Part shown: piece by piece, positions 1 through 11,597 of the stretch | How the letters are laid out: the number at the start of each line of letters is the position of its first letter | Numbering within the stretch: position 1 is the stretch's first letter | DNA from: Sipunculus nudus | Lineage: Eukaryota; Annelida; Sipuncula; Golfingiida; Sipunculidae | Length of the DNA: 64,000 bases | Direction: 5' to 3' | Assembly (NCBI GenBank): GCA_026874595.1 | Contig: CM049316.1 | Location: 11,336,839 to 11,400,838 of the forward strand | The notes under the pieces: model-generated | Seen by the model: the letters and a program-made list of their open reading frames with translations, nothing else | Databases searched by the model: none | What the model was told of the DNA's origin: nothing | Made by a program: the position numbers and the translations under genes

Positions 1-103
1 TTATTACATTATGGGCCATTATTACATTATGGGTCGTTTTTATCACAATATGGGCCGTTATTACATTATGGCCCGGTTATTACATTATGGGTCGTAACAC
101 CCC
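1..103. repeat. Short tandem repeat, about 18-21 bp unit, 5 copies
   Basis: Five imperfect copies of a unit reading TTATTACATTATGGGYCG run from the window edge to about 103. Copies differ at one to four bases and by small T insertions. The array probably continues to the left of the window. No coding signal. Confidence 0.8.
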
Positions 104-3100
104 CCTTAGGACACACTTGGCATCGTTTCTGACAGTTCAAGACCTAAAACTGCCATTTCCTGAAGCGTAGCCGCAGAGAAGTTTCTTGACATAGCTGAAA
201 TGGTGCCACTGTCAATTATAATTAACACACACACACACAAATATATTAGGAGAGAGACGAGAGAATCGTAATAGCCCTTTATGTTTAATGTTTAAAGAAA
301 TAGTATGATGGGATATGCTATTACAATACTGAGATGTTTCCAATGGGTATATTCCTTCAATTCGGTAATTAACTGTTCGACTTTTACTGTTAATAATTAA
401 GGATCTTGTAAGAATCGATGATGAATATGGCTCAGATGTGCTTCATGTCGCTCGTCCTACTCGGGCACAATAAACGTAACAAATGTTAATTAACTTATTT
501 ACATTCTTATTAAATTGAATGAACAGTTGCGGTCTGGTAAAAGGGGAGCGTGTCTGTTTGTGACATTGAGATAATTAAATCCACAGCCGTGAATACAAAT
601 ACACTGGTGATGACGACTGCCGTATGCTAGGCAGAACAGTTAAATGTTATAAATATTAATTAGCTGAGTGTCTTTTTAATTGATTGTTGTTACAAATATG
701 GTTGAAATAGGCATGTCCACTTGTTGATACATAGATAAACGTTCATCGTTGACTTTTTTTGGACAATGTAAATAAATCATGATTTTATCTGTTCTCTCCA
801 GGGACACATAAATATTTGAGAACTTGCTAAAATAAAACTCATTCCAGTAAGAAGCTCTGAAGAAATTCGACCGAGGTCCAACAAGACACTCTGGTTGTTC
901 GTCCAATAAATATGGGCGCGTTTTCATGATTGCTTATTTTCAGATTCATCACCTTGATAGTAGTTGTTTAAATTTTTTGATCTTCAAAAAACTATTTCTT
1001 ATCATAAGATTATACGCTATAAATAGGGGGCAAAGGGGAAGCCCGCATGGGAAATTGAAAAATAAGCGCTAAATGCCAAAAATTAGAACCGGATTTTGTA
1101 TCATTATGCATTTTACAATTACAAGGAATATTTTTCAAAGTTTTCTACACTATATGTGAGGGGGAACCCCCTCCCCCTCTGCTATACGGTATACCTAATT
1201 CTGCTGCCGTTTATTTCTGACCAATGAAGCGTCAACTTTCAAATCCATGATCTCGCTTTAATAGCCGTCAAATTCGTATACCCTCAGCCCCGACATCATT
1301 CCTGTAGACAGTAGTTGCTCCGACCTGGACATTGTCTAGCGAAGGTTGACGTATATCAGACAGAAACTTATCAGCAATATAAGATACGTCTGACAAGCTT
1401 TTGTAACCGGTCACCGAACTGGATAATGTTTTTTACCCGGTTACGTTGGGTGACTTAAGTAAAGGTATGCATTGAGATAAAAATAGATAAAACAGGCAAA
1501 AGTAAAGATGAAAGAACGGTATGAATGCCCTGTAAGTTCGCCTTGGGTATTATGTTGGTTGTTTATCGAGTATCACGTGGCTGCGGTCTAAGATGTTTGT
1601 CTGGAGACCAATATGTCTGAGAACATTCCAGGCACTAAGGTTTTCTTTGAACAATGAGCTCGGAAACAAAAATAGATTTCATTGCAATGCTTTCATTCAG
1701 TATAGACTTGGGCGAAAGCGGGCCCTGAAAAATTGAATGAAAGCCCCTTACAGGAGCTGAGTAAATTTAACTATAAAAAATACATACAAACATTAAGTGT
1801 CTAGAATATGACTATGATGATTATATCATGGTAATGTTCTTGCAATGAACTCCTCAGGGAGCCTCAGTCAGGTATTGAGTCTGCTTATACATATTCCCAA
1901 TAATTCTTTTTTTCAGAAAAGAAGTTTCGAAATCATTGTTATTATTGTTATTGTGATAAGGGGAAAGTAAGGTTAATATGAATCCACTGTCAACTAGTCC
2001 AAGAGTGTCATGACATAAACTGATACCTTCCTTTCTTCACATATTTTGTATCAATTATAGCCATACGCGTGTGATTTTCGAAGCATATTTCAAAGCATAT
2101 ACATGCCATTTCCGTTCGCGCAGCTACCCCCAAGCTAGCCACACAGCAGTCTATTACAGGATTGTTTAAGAAACGTTAATTTGGTTGCGCGGCCATCCGC
2201 GTCCCATAAAATAACAGGAATCGGCCTATGTGAGAAAACGCCAGTAAACAAAACACGCAGAAATCTGTTTTGGTCTATGTTTATATCATCAATCCATCGG
2301 AAAAAGTCCCGGTGGCCATGTCCGCCCTTACTTTCATTTGTTATAAAAAGAAACAGACCTCAGGTAACAACGGTGATTACTTAGTATGCGCAGTTTTTAT
2401 TGCGCACTAAAGCTTTTGAAATGGCAAACCTTAACTTTAACCATTAATATTATTTATCAATTTAACAAAAACAAAATCTTTGCCTGGCATTTTGTTTGAA
2501 TTTTCTCAAACCTGTGGCACACTGTTTTAATTGTATATAAAATAATACATATAAAAGGAACAAGTTGATTACTAAAATTTCAAAGTATTTCATTGATAGC
2601 TATTACCGAAGCCACAAAAACTTCTTAAAAGGACAATCCTGCTTATATGCAGTATTACTTTTTACGAGTTTTGATTAACTCATGATAAATGGTAAATACC
2701 CGTACCAGCTACCAAATACATACACAAAAATGCAAGATTTCTTCAAAAGTACCCATTTCTATTAACATTATCAATTTGGTTTGAGTTCCGTTATAACCAT
2801 GTGCGTACATGTGTAAACTATGGATTATGATTCAACCATATGACTCATGTGGCATTGTCAATGAGTCCACAAAAAATGATTGGTCTACAACTTGTCCACT
2901 GACAATTATTGTACGTATACAAATGATTTTATTCTACACCTCTTTATTTCACGATCTCGTGTCACTCAGTGACATCTGCCTGTACGTTCATAGAATAAAT
3001 GAGAATATGGACATTGAAAAATAAATTGACTGGAGCGCAAAAAATGATCAGTCTCAGAATAGACAATAATTGCACAAATTACGATTAAATTAAAGTAGCG

Positions 3101-3424
3101 ACTTAATCGTAATGTGAGGTCATTATCGGATATATTGGGAAGTATTTAACATAAAAAGTTGCGCTTATTTTTACGGTCATTTTCCGCATAGCTTCTGTTC
3201 AGTCACGTGTTTTAACCCTTTGTCTAGGCTCATTAAGCCGGACCCGTGCTTTAACATCAGGCAGCACGCAAGCTCTGCTGTGGCGAGTAATAGGATAACT
3301 AGCGTCATGTGTGACATCCATCAGTTAAAAACCCGTACATGTGCCGTCAAACAGATCGGATAGGATCGTAATTAACGATTCCTTGTTAAATAATTAACTA
3401 ATTACATCGTTTCTTTTGTTGTAG
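104..3424. other. Non-coding stretch left of gene 1 exon; probably intron
   Basis: An AC microsatellite sits near 226-239. The rest is AT-rich sequence with no reading frame I can assign to a protein family. Because the first visible exon of the flavoprotein gene begins in mid-protein at 3425 behind an acceptor, this stretch is most simply an intron of that gene. I searched for an upstream exon carrying a GxGxxG FAD-binding motif on the + strand and did not find one. Confidence 0.4.
676..927 (-). CDS. Hypothetical 83-codon ORF, unrecognised
   Basis: An open frame on the minus strand starts with ATG at 927 and ends with TAA at 676. The predicted protein is of mixed composition, aromatic-rich, with two cysteines, no obvious signal peptide, membrane segment or repeat. 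I do not recognise a family. There is no clear splice acceptor or donor that would tie it to another exon. Its length is within what chance gives in 64 kb of AT-rich DNA, but its composition is more protein-like than most frames here. It could be a decayed transposon frame or a small exon. Confidence 0.12.
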   Translation of the reverse strand: MKTRPYLLDEQPECLVGPRSNFFRASYWNEFYFSKFSNIYVSLERTDKIMIYLHCPKKVNDERLSMYQQVDMPISTIFVTTIN

Positions 3425-3799
3425 TTCACCAAGGATACGCTGAAAGAGCTAGAAAACATTCCAGGTCGGCTTTTGGTAATCGCATGCGACGGAGTTCACG
3501 GCCCATCATCCTCCATATTAGGTGTCAGTGAAGAATTTACCCAGCATTCCTGTCGAATGTACGGCGCAGTCGCAGCCCTGACAAGACAGGAAGAACCGCA
3601 AATACCCACACCGGAAGTCCGCGTGCACAATCTTACCTTTGACCTTAATGCATATGGAAATGATTGCTCAGATGACCCAAATCAGCAGGGCTTCCATTTA
3701 AAGATATTCGGTAGTTATAGATTTCGCTACATGTCGCTTGTAGTGCCCAAGTGTGAAACGAAGCTGGTGAAAAGTCTCAAAGTTGTATTGGATCAAACG
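3425..3799 (+). CDS. Class A FAD-dependent monooxygenase, internal exon with DG motif
   Basis: This 125-codon internal exon is open throughout. It starts in phase 0 after a TTTGTTGTAG acceptor and ends in phase 0 before the donor ACG|GTAAGT. The peptide begins FTKDTLKELENI; residues about 17-36 read RLLVIACDGVHGPSSSILGV, which matches the DG motif of class A flavoprotein monooxygenases (PHBH/UbiH/MICAL fold): beta strand, (A/C)DG, then small and polar residues where FAD and NAD(P)H are contacted. The remaining 90 residues would form the substrate-side sheet of the fold and are variable in the family. Known role of the family: NAD(P)H-dependent hydroxylation of aromatic or other substrates through a flavin hydroperoxide. 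The substrate here cannot be told. The usual family arginine after the DG motif is replaced by serine (GPSSSILG), so activity is not certain. The next exon is 6.3 kb downstream. Confidence 0.72.
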
Positions 3800-4562
3800 G
3801 TAAGTTGTGCTTGTTCATACGCTTAAGGCCAAAAAAGGTATGTCTCTCAGGCACCTTTTTCAGTAATCAGTGCAGGCGGACTATCTTTTTATTTATTTTT
3901 TTTTGTATGTATCGATAAAATTGTCATATGATCAAGGAAAAACATTTCGATAACAGAAATGTTTTGCTTAACAGGTAAAATCACTACATAACAAAGGAAA
4001 TCTGATCAAATTTGTATTATTTTTTCTTTTTTGAAAGAGTTAAAAATTGACGCGGGCGGTGCCTGGGAACCAAAATTTTTTTTGCCTAACCCATGTGGAT
4101 TATATTGCATCTTTTTTGCAGTAAACATCCATTATTTCTTTCTGAAGTTAATACAGAAAACTCAGGTATTGCAAGCTTTACATATACATACAAATTAAGT
4201 TGTTTTTTTTTAGTTAATTAACTTTTTTATCTTGTACATGTTTGACAGGATAGTAACTCTGTTCATTTATTTGCTCATATAGCATATGCGATGTTGTGTT
4301 CTGGTCATCATATTATTATATTTTCTAAAAGAGCTGATTCTCTGTAATGGCGTCTAGATTAATATCTTTAAAGTGGGTGCAAGCCTTCCAAACCCTGTGT
4401 AAAAATCCAAGTCCACATAGCGGGCCATAGAAAACTAGTTTGCTTGCAGGCTTGATAACAAACAGGAAACAATTTTAATTATAAAGCACAACTGCAGGGT
4501 GGGGGAGGAGGCATTGCTTTATGGTTATCCAGTCACTGATTCGGGCAAGGACTACGGGTTAT

Positions 4563-5140
4563 GTTACTGGGGGATCTAACGATACAGATGGTCAGATGTC
4601 ACCAAACGTTACTGGGGGATCTAACGATACAGATGGTCAGATGTCACCAAACGTTACTGGGGGATCTAACGATACAGATGGTCAGATGTCACCAAACGGT
4701 ACCGGGCAATCTGCTGATACAGATGGTCAAATGTCATTAAACGATACCGGGGCATCTGACGATACAAATGATTAAATGTCACCTAACGGTACCGGGGGAT
4801 CTAACGATACAGATGGTCAGATGTCACCAAACGGTACCGGGCAATCTGTTGATACAGATGGTCAAATGTCATTAAACGATACCGGGGCATCTGACGATAC
4901 AAATGATTAAATGTCACCTAACGGTACCGGGGGATCTAACGATACAGATGGTCAAATGTCGCAAAACGGTACCGGGGGATCTTACAGATGGTAAGATGTC
5001 ACCAAACGGCACGGGGGGATCTAACGATACAGATGGTAAGATGTCACCAAACATTGCCGGGGCATCTAACAATACAGATGGTTAAATTTCACCAAACGTT
5101 ACCGGGGCTATTGACGATACAGATGGTCATATGTCATCAT
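4563..5140 (+). repeat. 45-bp minisatellite, about 13 copies, coding-like
   Basis: The unit begins GTTACTGGGGGATCTAACGA and is 45 bp, a multiple of three. The first four copies are almost identical, later ones diverge, and one copy near 4970-4990 is shortened. Read in one frame the early copies give a 15-residue repeat with the pattern (V/G)TGGSNDTDGQMSPN, with N-x-T sequons at each junction. An open frame runs 4521-4775, then a TAA occurs inside later units (near 4773 and again near 4908), so the whole array is not one ORF. It lies within the intron of the flavoprotein gene on the same strand and has no recognisable splice borders. Confidence 0.85.
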
Positions 5141-7793
5141 TCATATTGGGCCGTATGACGATACAGTTACGATATTGGACGCTATATGGGGATGTTTTGG
5201 CGCTGTATTTGCGCACCGCTGAATCGTAAAACCCCTTCGTCTTGATAGTTTATTACCCAGTTATACCTAATGTCTACCTTGACTTTTTTTGCTGTGTTAA
5301 AGTGCATGTGTCTGTGTCTTCGGCAGTTATTTACATTATCGCAAAAAGATATTTTATGACACTACTTATATTCATTGTCGCAAAAAGATATTTTACGATA
5401 CTACGATGCAAATCAAAATTTGGATTAGCAAAATGCATTTAAATAGTTCATTAACGATAATTTATTCACGTAGTCTCTCTGTAAAGCTAATTTACAACAG
5501 GCTTTTCCGTTGCCTTATCAAACCTCATAATGAATGTGATCAGTTAAGAAACGGGTGTCGCAATAATTTACACCAAACATGCACTGCTAATATCATCACA
5601 AACGTTTAATCAATCTTATGACTTAATTAATCCAGTGAATAATGCTGTGCGGTTTTCAAAACCTTAGTTTTTAATGTTAATAAAAGGATCTATCAATGTG
5701 TCTTGATAAATTGCGGTAGTAAATAAATTTTCCAGACGGTAGAGGGGATTAGCTAGCTGATTATGAATTGACCCGCACGATTAGTAGAGGTCAAAAATTT
5801 ACTTTTTTGCGTCATATATAATGGAGACATTAACCAGAAAAAGTATGTTAAAGTACCTTGTCACTCGTGGATTGTTTTGTGTTTAATAAGAATAAACCCT
5901 ATTACTGTTACTAATGCACTCCTTTTTTATTCTGCTTCTTGATAACCAAGATTCATTCTAGAATAATCAAACATGACTCTCAAGTCGAATCACCAGTAGC
6001 ACTTGGTGGGCAATGCTTTCGCTTTGTCCTATTTTATCCCTTTTCTATTTCAGTCAGTTGTCGTTCTTCTCACCTGTTTTATATTGTTTAATATTTCATT
6101 GAGTGGATATTAATACCCAGAATGTCTTTTTTTGTTATTTGAAAGCGAAGCTCTGAGCTCCGGCACCATACATTTCATGATAGACTTTAAAACATAATAA
6201 GAGTCTTTGATAAATTTAATAAATTTAATGAATTAACACTGAATTAACTTGATCGTGCATAGATGTATAGAAATTATAAACTGGGCCGCAGGAAGGTTGT
6301 GACGAGAAAATCAGATTATTTAAAAAAAATGCTATTTGTAACAGTAAATTTGTTTCTACGCAGATAACGCTATCTGTGAAATCTCGATTTAAGCAGTAAA
6401 TATATAAAGGGTCATCTGTATCAGTATCTTTTTGTCCAGTGTTTGCATGTTTTGTGCTTCCTGTAAATTGACCTCTTAAATGAAAATGGAGAAAAAAAAA
6501 CTACCGTAGTGTTAATGAGGGATTAGATCATTGTAACAAAAAAGAGTGATTGCCAATTATCCGTAGAGAAAAATAACATGCACCCAATTCAAGAGAGTTC
6601 AAGAATACCCAGGACATCGTTAATTATCCAGAGAACACCTGCACCACAGCCTGACCTGTCTCATAGGAAAGCGACCTGTGGTCTAAAGCTCAACCGAAAA
6701 CATCCTGACAGGAAATGATTAAGTGAAAGAAAAATATGTTGTCAAAGAGTACGACGGGGTCATACAAATGATGTGCAGAGCAAACGTGGGCCAAAACGGC
6801 AGAGTATGCTCGCTCTTGACATAATCCTGTATTGCGTATATATCTCAAATATTTAATGGGCGTTGCCATTTGGCTAAATGTGTCTTGATTATTAAGCCCT
6901 TCTGTTAACTTGTTGCATTAAATTGGGATACGGAAACGGGCAGAAATGGCAATTGTAACCCGGGGACAATTTGGTCAAACATGGGGCTTCGTGAGTGTGG
7001 ATTCATTTGTTGTGTTAGTATTTGGTTTTTAAATTGTGACATTTAATCGAAATATGGTAATAAGTGGCAATGACAGTTCTGAGCCCGGAATACCTTCGAC
7101 AACATTGACATCGATCTTGTGGCTTCTTTTCTTGAAAAGAACTCTGCAAATGTGTTTTGTTTCAGTAACTTAAGTTAAATGAAGATTAATGGAATTCAAC
7201 TTACACATGGCTTACAATTATAAGATAAGATTAACAAGATAGATCGTGTAGATTATCGAGTGCGAGTATCGCAACAGCAGCCAAGGATATCCTGAATACA
7301 CCACAGCAAGAGCTGTTGAAAATTAGCCATACCACTGTAAAATAGTGGAATACTTTTTTTTCAGGTGAAAACTTGACAATCGGAAATCCATACACTAAAC
7401 TATTATTATCTGAAAGATAGCTTATACCTAGGTATGTCCTGATGTGAACAGTATATCATAAAAAAACTTTCATTGTAATTTAAGAATATGTTGCCCGCTT
7501 CACTGCAGAGCTACCTTATCTATTGATTGGTGGTAATTCTACAGGGACATTAAGAAAATTAAAAACGCCTTGTTTCCTCTGCTTGTAGGAAAATCGATTG
7601 AATCAATGTCCATTTTTGTCTAGCCCATTTTCCTCTGTCAAGCAGAAAGTGGAGGCCAGCATATAATAGAAAAAAAGCACCATTGTTTTTGCACCTTCAT
7701 CAAACAAATGTTTTCATCAAACAAATGTTCACGACTGAGTGATTAACATGAAGTTACTGAACGGAGGTTCCATGATATTATGATTTTTCTTGT

Positions 7794-7798
<5 letters not shown>

Positions 7799-7851
<53 letters not shown>
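7799..7851. repeat. (TA)n microsatellite
   Basis: About 26 uninterrupted TA dinucleotides inside the 3' flank of the Penelope-like fragment. Confidence 0.95.
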
Positions 7852-7861
<10 letters not shown>

Positions 7862-7899
7862 GTTTGGATGCCGTTCCAGGATCTCGATAACTCAAAAGT

Positions 7900-8371
7900 A
7901 TAGGTGTAAAAAAGTAAGATCATAAAAAACCACCAATCGTTTTTGTCACTACCCGCACGTTTCGTGCATTCCACATGGCTCTTTTCAGGTGACTGAGTAT
8001 TGTTCGTTTGTGTCTGTGCATGGCTGGGTACGTGTGTATGTGATTATTTACGGATGACTGGTTTTCGTGGTGTGATGCCTGCAAGTGTTCAGGTAGTATT
8101 CGCCTTGTTTTTCAAGCCTGAGTAGTGGGGTTCTCTTGTACGTCATGATTTGTAGCTTCTCTTGTTTGCATAGGGTACATCTGCTGGCCATTGTTGACAT
8201 GGTTAGATTAGCGATAATAGACCATGTAATATTGGATGGGTAGCCTTGTTCTTTGAGTCTCCAAATGTATTTGCATAATTTTTTTCCTTTCATATGTTTC
8301 GTATTTAAAGGAATGCTTGTGATCTGCATCCCAAAGAACAACTTAAATCCTCTGTTTGAATTTTGATTCAT
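7900..8371 (-). mobile_element. Penelope-like retroelement fragment, C-terminal end of the polyprotein
   Basis: The minus-strand frame 8371-8048 ends with a conserved tail: ITWSIIAN near residue 49, SRCTLCKQEKLQI near 63, then a leucine-rich stretch and CRH near the end. The WSII...C.LC..EK...CRH pattern is what I know from the segment behind the reverse transcriptase of Penelope-like and related elements in molluscs and cnidarians. The element's RT core and GIY-YIG endonuclease are not seen, so this is a truncated copy. Just downstream, at about 7960-7990 on the same strand, is a CTGAAAAGAGCC...GAAACGTGC stretch resembling the non-coding tail of such elements. It lies antisense inside the flavoprotein intron. 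The name depends on motif memory. Confidence 0.5.
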
Positions 8372-9249
8372 GGATGTAGGTAATGCAACGTTATCACGAC
8401 CTTCTGCTAACTGGAAATTTGCGGTATATTTGGTGAAAAATTAACTAAAATCAGCTCACGGGAACAAACTGGCATCAAGACGTTTGTTATTAATCGTGTA
8501 TCTTACTTTAACAACAGTTTTACGTCATTGCACATTTTATAGGGTAATACCTATCTTATTCTCCCAGTAATTTTCCAGTAAATTATTAATTAACGCTTAC
8601 TTCACCGTTTTCAATTACTTTTATTCCAGTTGAGTGCTAAATTATTGTCATGGTATTCTTTCATCATTTTGGCGTGTTTTAAGTACTTTAAGTACTTTTT
8701 TTAAAACTAAGTTCAACTTCTATTTTTCCCGTTGTAATCCAGGAAGTATTGGATGATTTGTTTAAAAATATTCCTTTTTCTTTCATTCATTTTCTTTGTT
8801 AATTTTATCACTGGAGATTTAATTACTTTTAGAGAACCGTCTTCACAGTTATTTGGTGTTTCTCATTTACCCAATGTGTAGTCTTTTATTACTTGCTTCA
8901 AATTTCTATTTCATAATTACAGTATGGATCTTAAATTCATTGTCCAGGGGCTGTTCAGTAAATAAAACACTGCGTAACATGTTTTCATTATAGAAATGAT
9001 TTTGTTTATGATTAAGATCTATTTATATTTTGGTCATGACAGTCCTGGGTATTTTTAATTTCAAATGAATACTTCGTGTTTAATCAATGCTCATGTGACC
9101 TTTAAATACTCATACTGACTCCTCAGTTCAGTTTGGTATTACTTTTATAAAGAGGTTAATCTATTCCTTGATACAATTAAGCTTTTTTTCGAAAATGGAA
9201 CTCTCCAGGAAAAAGGGATAATATGTTGGATTCGAGGTTTTCTATAGGA

Positions 9250-10010
9250 GCCTGGCGTATGATTCAGAAGTTTGGCCTGTGATCCGGGAGGCTGGAGTAT
9301 TCCAAAGGAGGAAGGGATAGTCTCCGGGAGACTTGGTTATTCTCAAGGAGAATCGGTATTTTTCTGCTGGGTTTACTCCTTGAGCCTAAGTATTCTCTTC
9401 GGGGCTTGTGTAATCTCCTGGAGGTTAGGGTATTCTCCTGAAGAGGCCTGGGTTTTCTTCGGGAGGGTGAGTCAATTCCAGAGGAGGTATTCTCGTGGAA
9501 CTTTGGCATTCGCTGGGAGTCTCGGTTATGTTTCGGTAGGATAGGTTCTCAGAGAGGGTAGGTTACTTCCCGGGAGGCTGGGTATTCTCCTAAAGGTTGG
9601 TGGATCCTCGAGAGGTTGGGGTATTCTCGGGATATTCTTTATAGATTTGGGTAGACTCCAGCAAGCTGGGTATTCTTCGAGGGGTTGGGATATTTTCGGG
9701 GCTGGGGGCTGGGTATTTTCTCTGGCCATGGTTATTTTTTCGGAAGACTGGGTATTCTCTGAGAGCCTATGTTATTTCCTGTAGTTGGGGTTGGGGTAGG
9801 GGGTCCTGGAGGCTTGGGTACTCTCCGGGACGTGGGTATTCTCTTAGAGGTGTGTGGCTGGGTTGTCCTCATCCATGCTTGCGTAATTTTCGGGAGGGTG
9901 CATGGCGTATTTTTCTTATTTGTCCTGGAATTCTCTCGGAAGATGGGGTAGTAAGTCATATTTTCCGGAAGACCTGTGCGTTCTGTGGGTAATGTATTTG
10001 TTCTCGGCGA
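9250..10010 (+). repeat. Degenerate GT-rich minisatellite
   Basis: About 30 irregular copies of a short unit of roughly 20-28 bp, with the shared pattern GGGAGGCTGGGTATTCTC. Copies differ in spacing and sequence. The + strand is strongly G/T-rich with few A or C, unlike the flanks. Several open frames exist on both strands but their translations are repeat products (many prolines and arginines on the minus strand), so I do not call genes. It ends some 80 bp before the acceptor of the next flavoprotein exon. Confidence 0.75.
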
Positions 10011-10092
10011 GGCTGTGGTGTTAAGGAGATTCGTATATATTATCCAAGAAAGTCATTTATATCGATGGTAATAATTTTCTGCTTCATTTCAG

Positions 10093-10306
10093 GTGATGCG
10101 CAATATATTCCAAATGTGTTTCAATACTTACAAGTCTGACTCCGAGAGCAAGCTAACAGACCAGATGGCGCTTAAGATGAAGTTTAGTCCTCGTCTGTTC
10201 GAAATCAAATTATCACAGCGTGTGGAGAGTGTGGCGTTTATAGAAGACGCTAACCTCTTTGTGGTAACAGAAGGAGATGCATCTAGGTGTTTAAATTTTC
10301 ATTCAG
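10093..10306 (+). CDS. Class A FAD-dependent monooxygenase, exon with second FAD motif
   Basis: This exon follows TTCATTTCAG and ends before the donor CAG|GTGAGC. It starts in phase 0, as required by the preceding exon, and ends in phase 1. Residues about 49-71 contain SVAFIEDANLFVVTEGDASR and then CLNFHSG. A hydrophobic strand followed by GDA(S)R and a small-residue NFHSG segment is the GD motif of class A flavin monooxygenases, which binds the ribityl and diphosphate of FAD. In the family the typical text is GDAAR......G.G.N. The first half (starting VMRNIFQMCF) is a lysine-rich helical stretch of the substrate domain. The pairing of DG motif, GD motif and C-terminal helix in the right order over three exons is the main support for the call. 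Confidence 0.75.
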
Positions 10307-11418
10307 GTGAGCGGGTCCAAATTTCTAATTTAGCTAATGTACTTATATTTCTTCTTATATGTATAATTCATGATATTTTTTTTATATTTCTGATTTCTTA
10401 ATCATCATACTTTCTAAATGTGTTTTGGACTCTTAGATAAATTTGTACCTGACACTGAACCAATTAATGTTGAAAGAACTTTTGTGCAAATGGAAATGAA
10501 TGATGAGTAATGAAAATTCAATTATTTTTTTAATCATTTCTTTAAATGTGATTTCCAAGTTTTTTTTCTTCAAAATTAATAAAAACTAAAGCAGGTTCGG
10601 CCCATTGAAGGTTTTATTGAATTCTCCGTAAGTTTCGGTGCTGAAAAGAAAATAATCTATACCGATCACGCCATCAGATGAAAAGCTAAAAACGCATATT
10701 TGAGAAATTAAAATGACCACGAAGTATTTCAGTTCGAATAAGGAAACATAATTTTTCCTTGGAATCTAATGCTAAAAGGTACTCTTTTTACAATTTAAAG
10801 TTATTTTACACAAAAGCTGCATTTGCAATTATTGAACAAAAACTGAACTTGATCATACACAGGTTACATGTTAAAAACATTCGAAAATCAGGTTATACGA
10901 TGCGCCGTTTGATAGCCGGAGGGAAATTAATTTCTTTAGTGGAAGCAATACGCTGCCGTTTCATAAAAAAAATATTCAGATTAAATTCTCTCTACTTTTA
11001 AACCTGCCATCCCTTGAACTGACCTTTAAATTTAATTATAAAAACAGTTAGCCAAATTAGCTTTTTTTTTTCATATTGGAAAGTACAAAAATATAAAAGT
11101 TAAATTTTGGTTTCATTCCATGCGGATCTGTTCATTGTGAATAATATTCCTTATACGCTTTGTTACCTCTTATACTTGTAATTCTAATAAAGTTGCTATT
11201 TTATGATTTTACACGTTTAAAGATTACAGAAAATAAGTTGGTTTAACTTCATGCGGAAACCATAAGTTGTGATTAAATTCTACGTATTAAACGTGTTATC
11301 TCGTGAACTTTTAAGTGTTATCAAGCAAAGAACTAGCAAAACGATCTGCCTTATTCGCTTGTTTTAATATATGGAAAATATGTCAAAATATTGGTGCAGT
11401 TCCGTCTAATATTTTCAG

Positions 11419-11597
11419 GACGTGATATCAATTTCGCAATCGGAGGACTCTATAGCCTGGACAGGTTTATCATCATGGCGGCAACAGCCACGTCAGAAAA
11501 AGATGTCATGTCAGCACTTTCATACAAACAACAGCAAACGAAGACACTGGTACAAGACTTTCTGCGGAGCGGTCTCAGGGACACCATGTTGTTGTGA
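11419..11597 (+). CDS. Class A FAD-dependent monooxygenase, terminal exon
   Basis: The acceptor is AATATTTTCAG and the exon supplies the last two bases of a glycine codon begun at 10306 (phase 1), giving NFHSG-RDINFAIGGLYSLDRFI. This continues the GD motif into the (G).N.A..(D)..... helix that contacts FAD in the family. The remaining residues (ATSEKDVMSALSYKQQQTKT and onward) are a charged helix, and the frame closes with TGA at 11595-11597, immediately followed by TAG in another frame. No membrane anchor or peroxisomal SKL-type ending is seen (it ends DTMLL). A polyadenylation-like AATAAA occurs near 12888, but whether it belongs to this gene is unclear. Confidence 0.73.

Larger units (their letters stand above)
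3800..10092 (+). other. Intron of the flavoprotein gene, 6.3 kb, repeat-loaded
   Basis: It begins GTAAGT and ends with a pyrimidine-containing TTCATTTCAG acceptor. Both borders fall at a codon boundary, so the exons join in phase 0. It contains the 45-bp minisatellite, a minus-strand Penelope-like fragment, a TA array and a degenerate GT-rich array, each listed separately. I see nothing assignable at 5141-7728 or 8372-9240, which are plain AT-rich sequence. Confidence 0.65.

Noticed and set aside
9264-9959. Open frames on both strands in the GT-rich array
   Set aside because: Repeat-derived composition on both strands, no start or splice context, no family.
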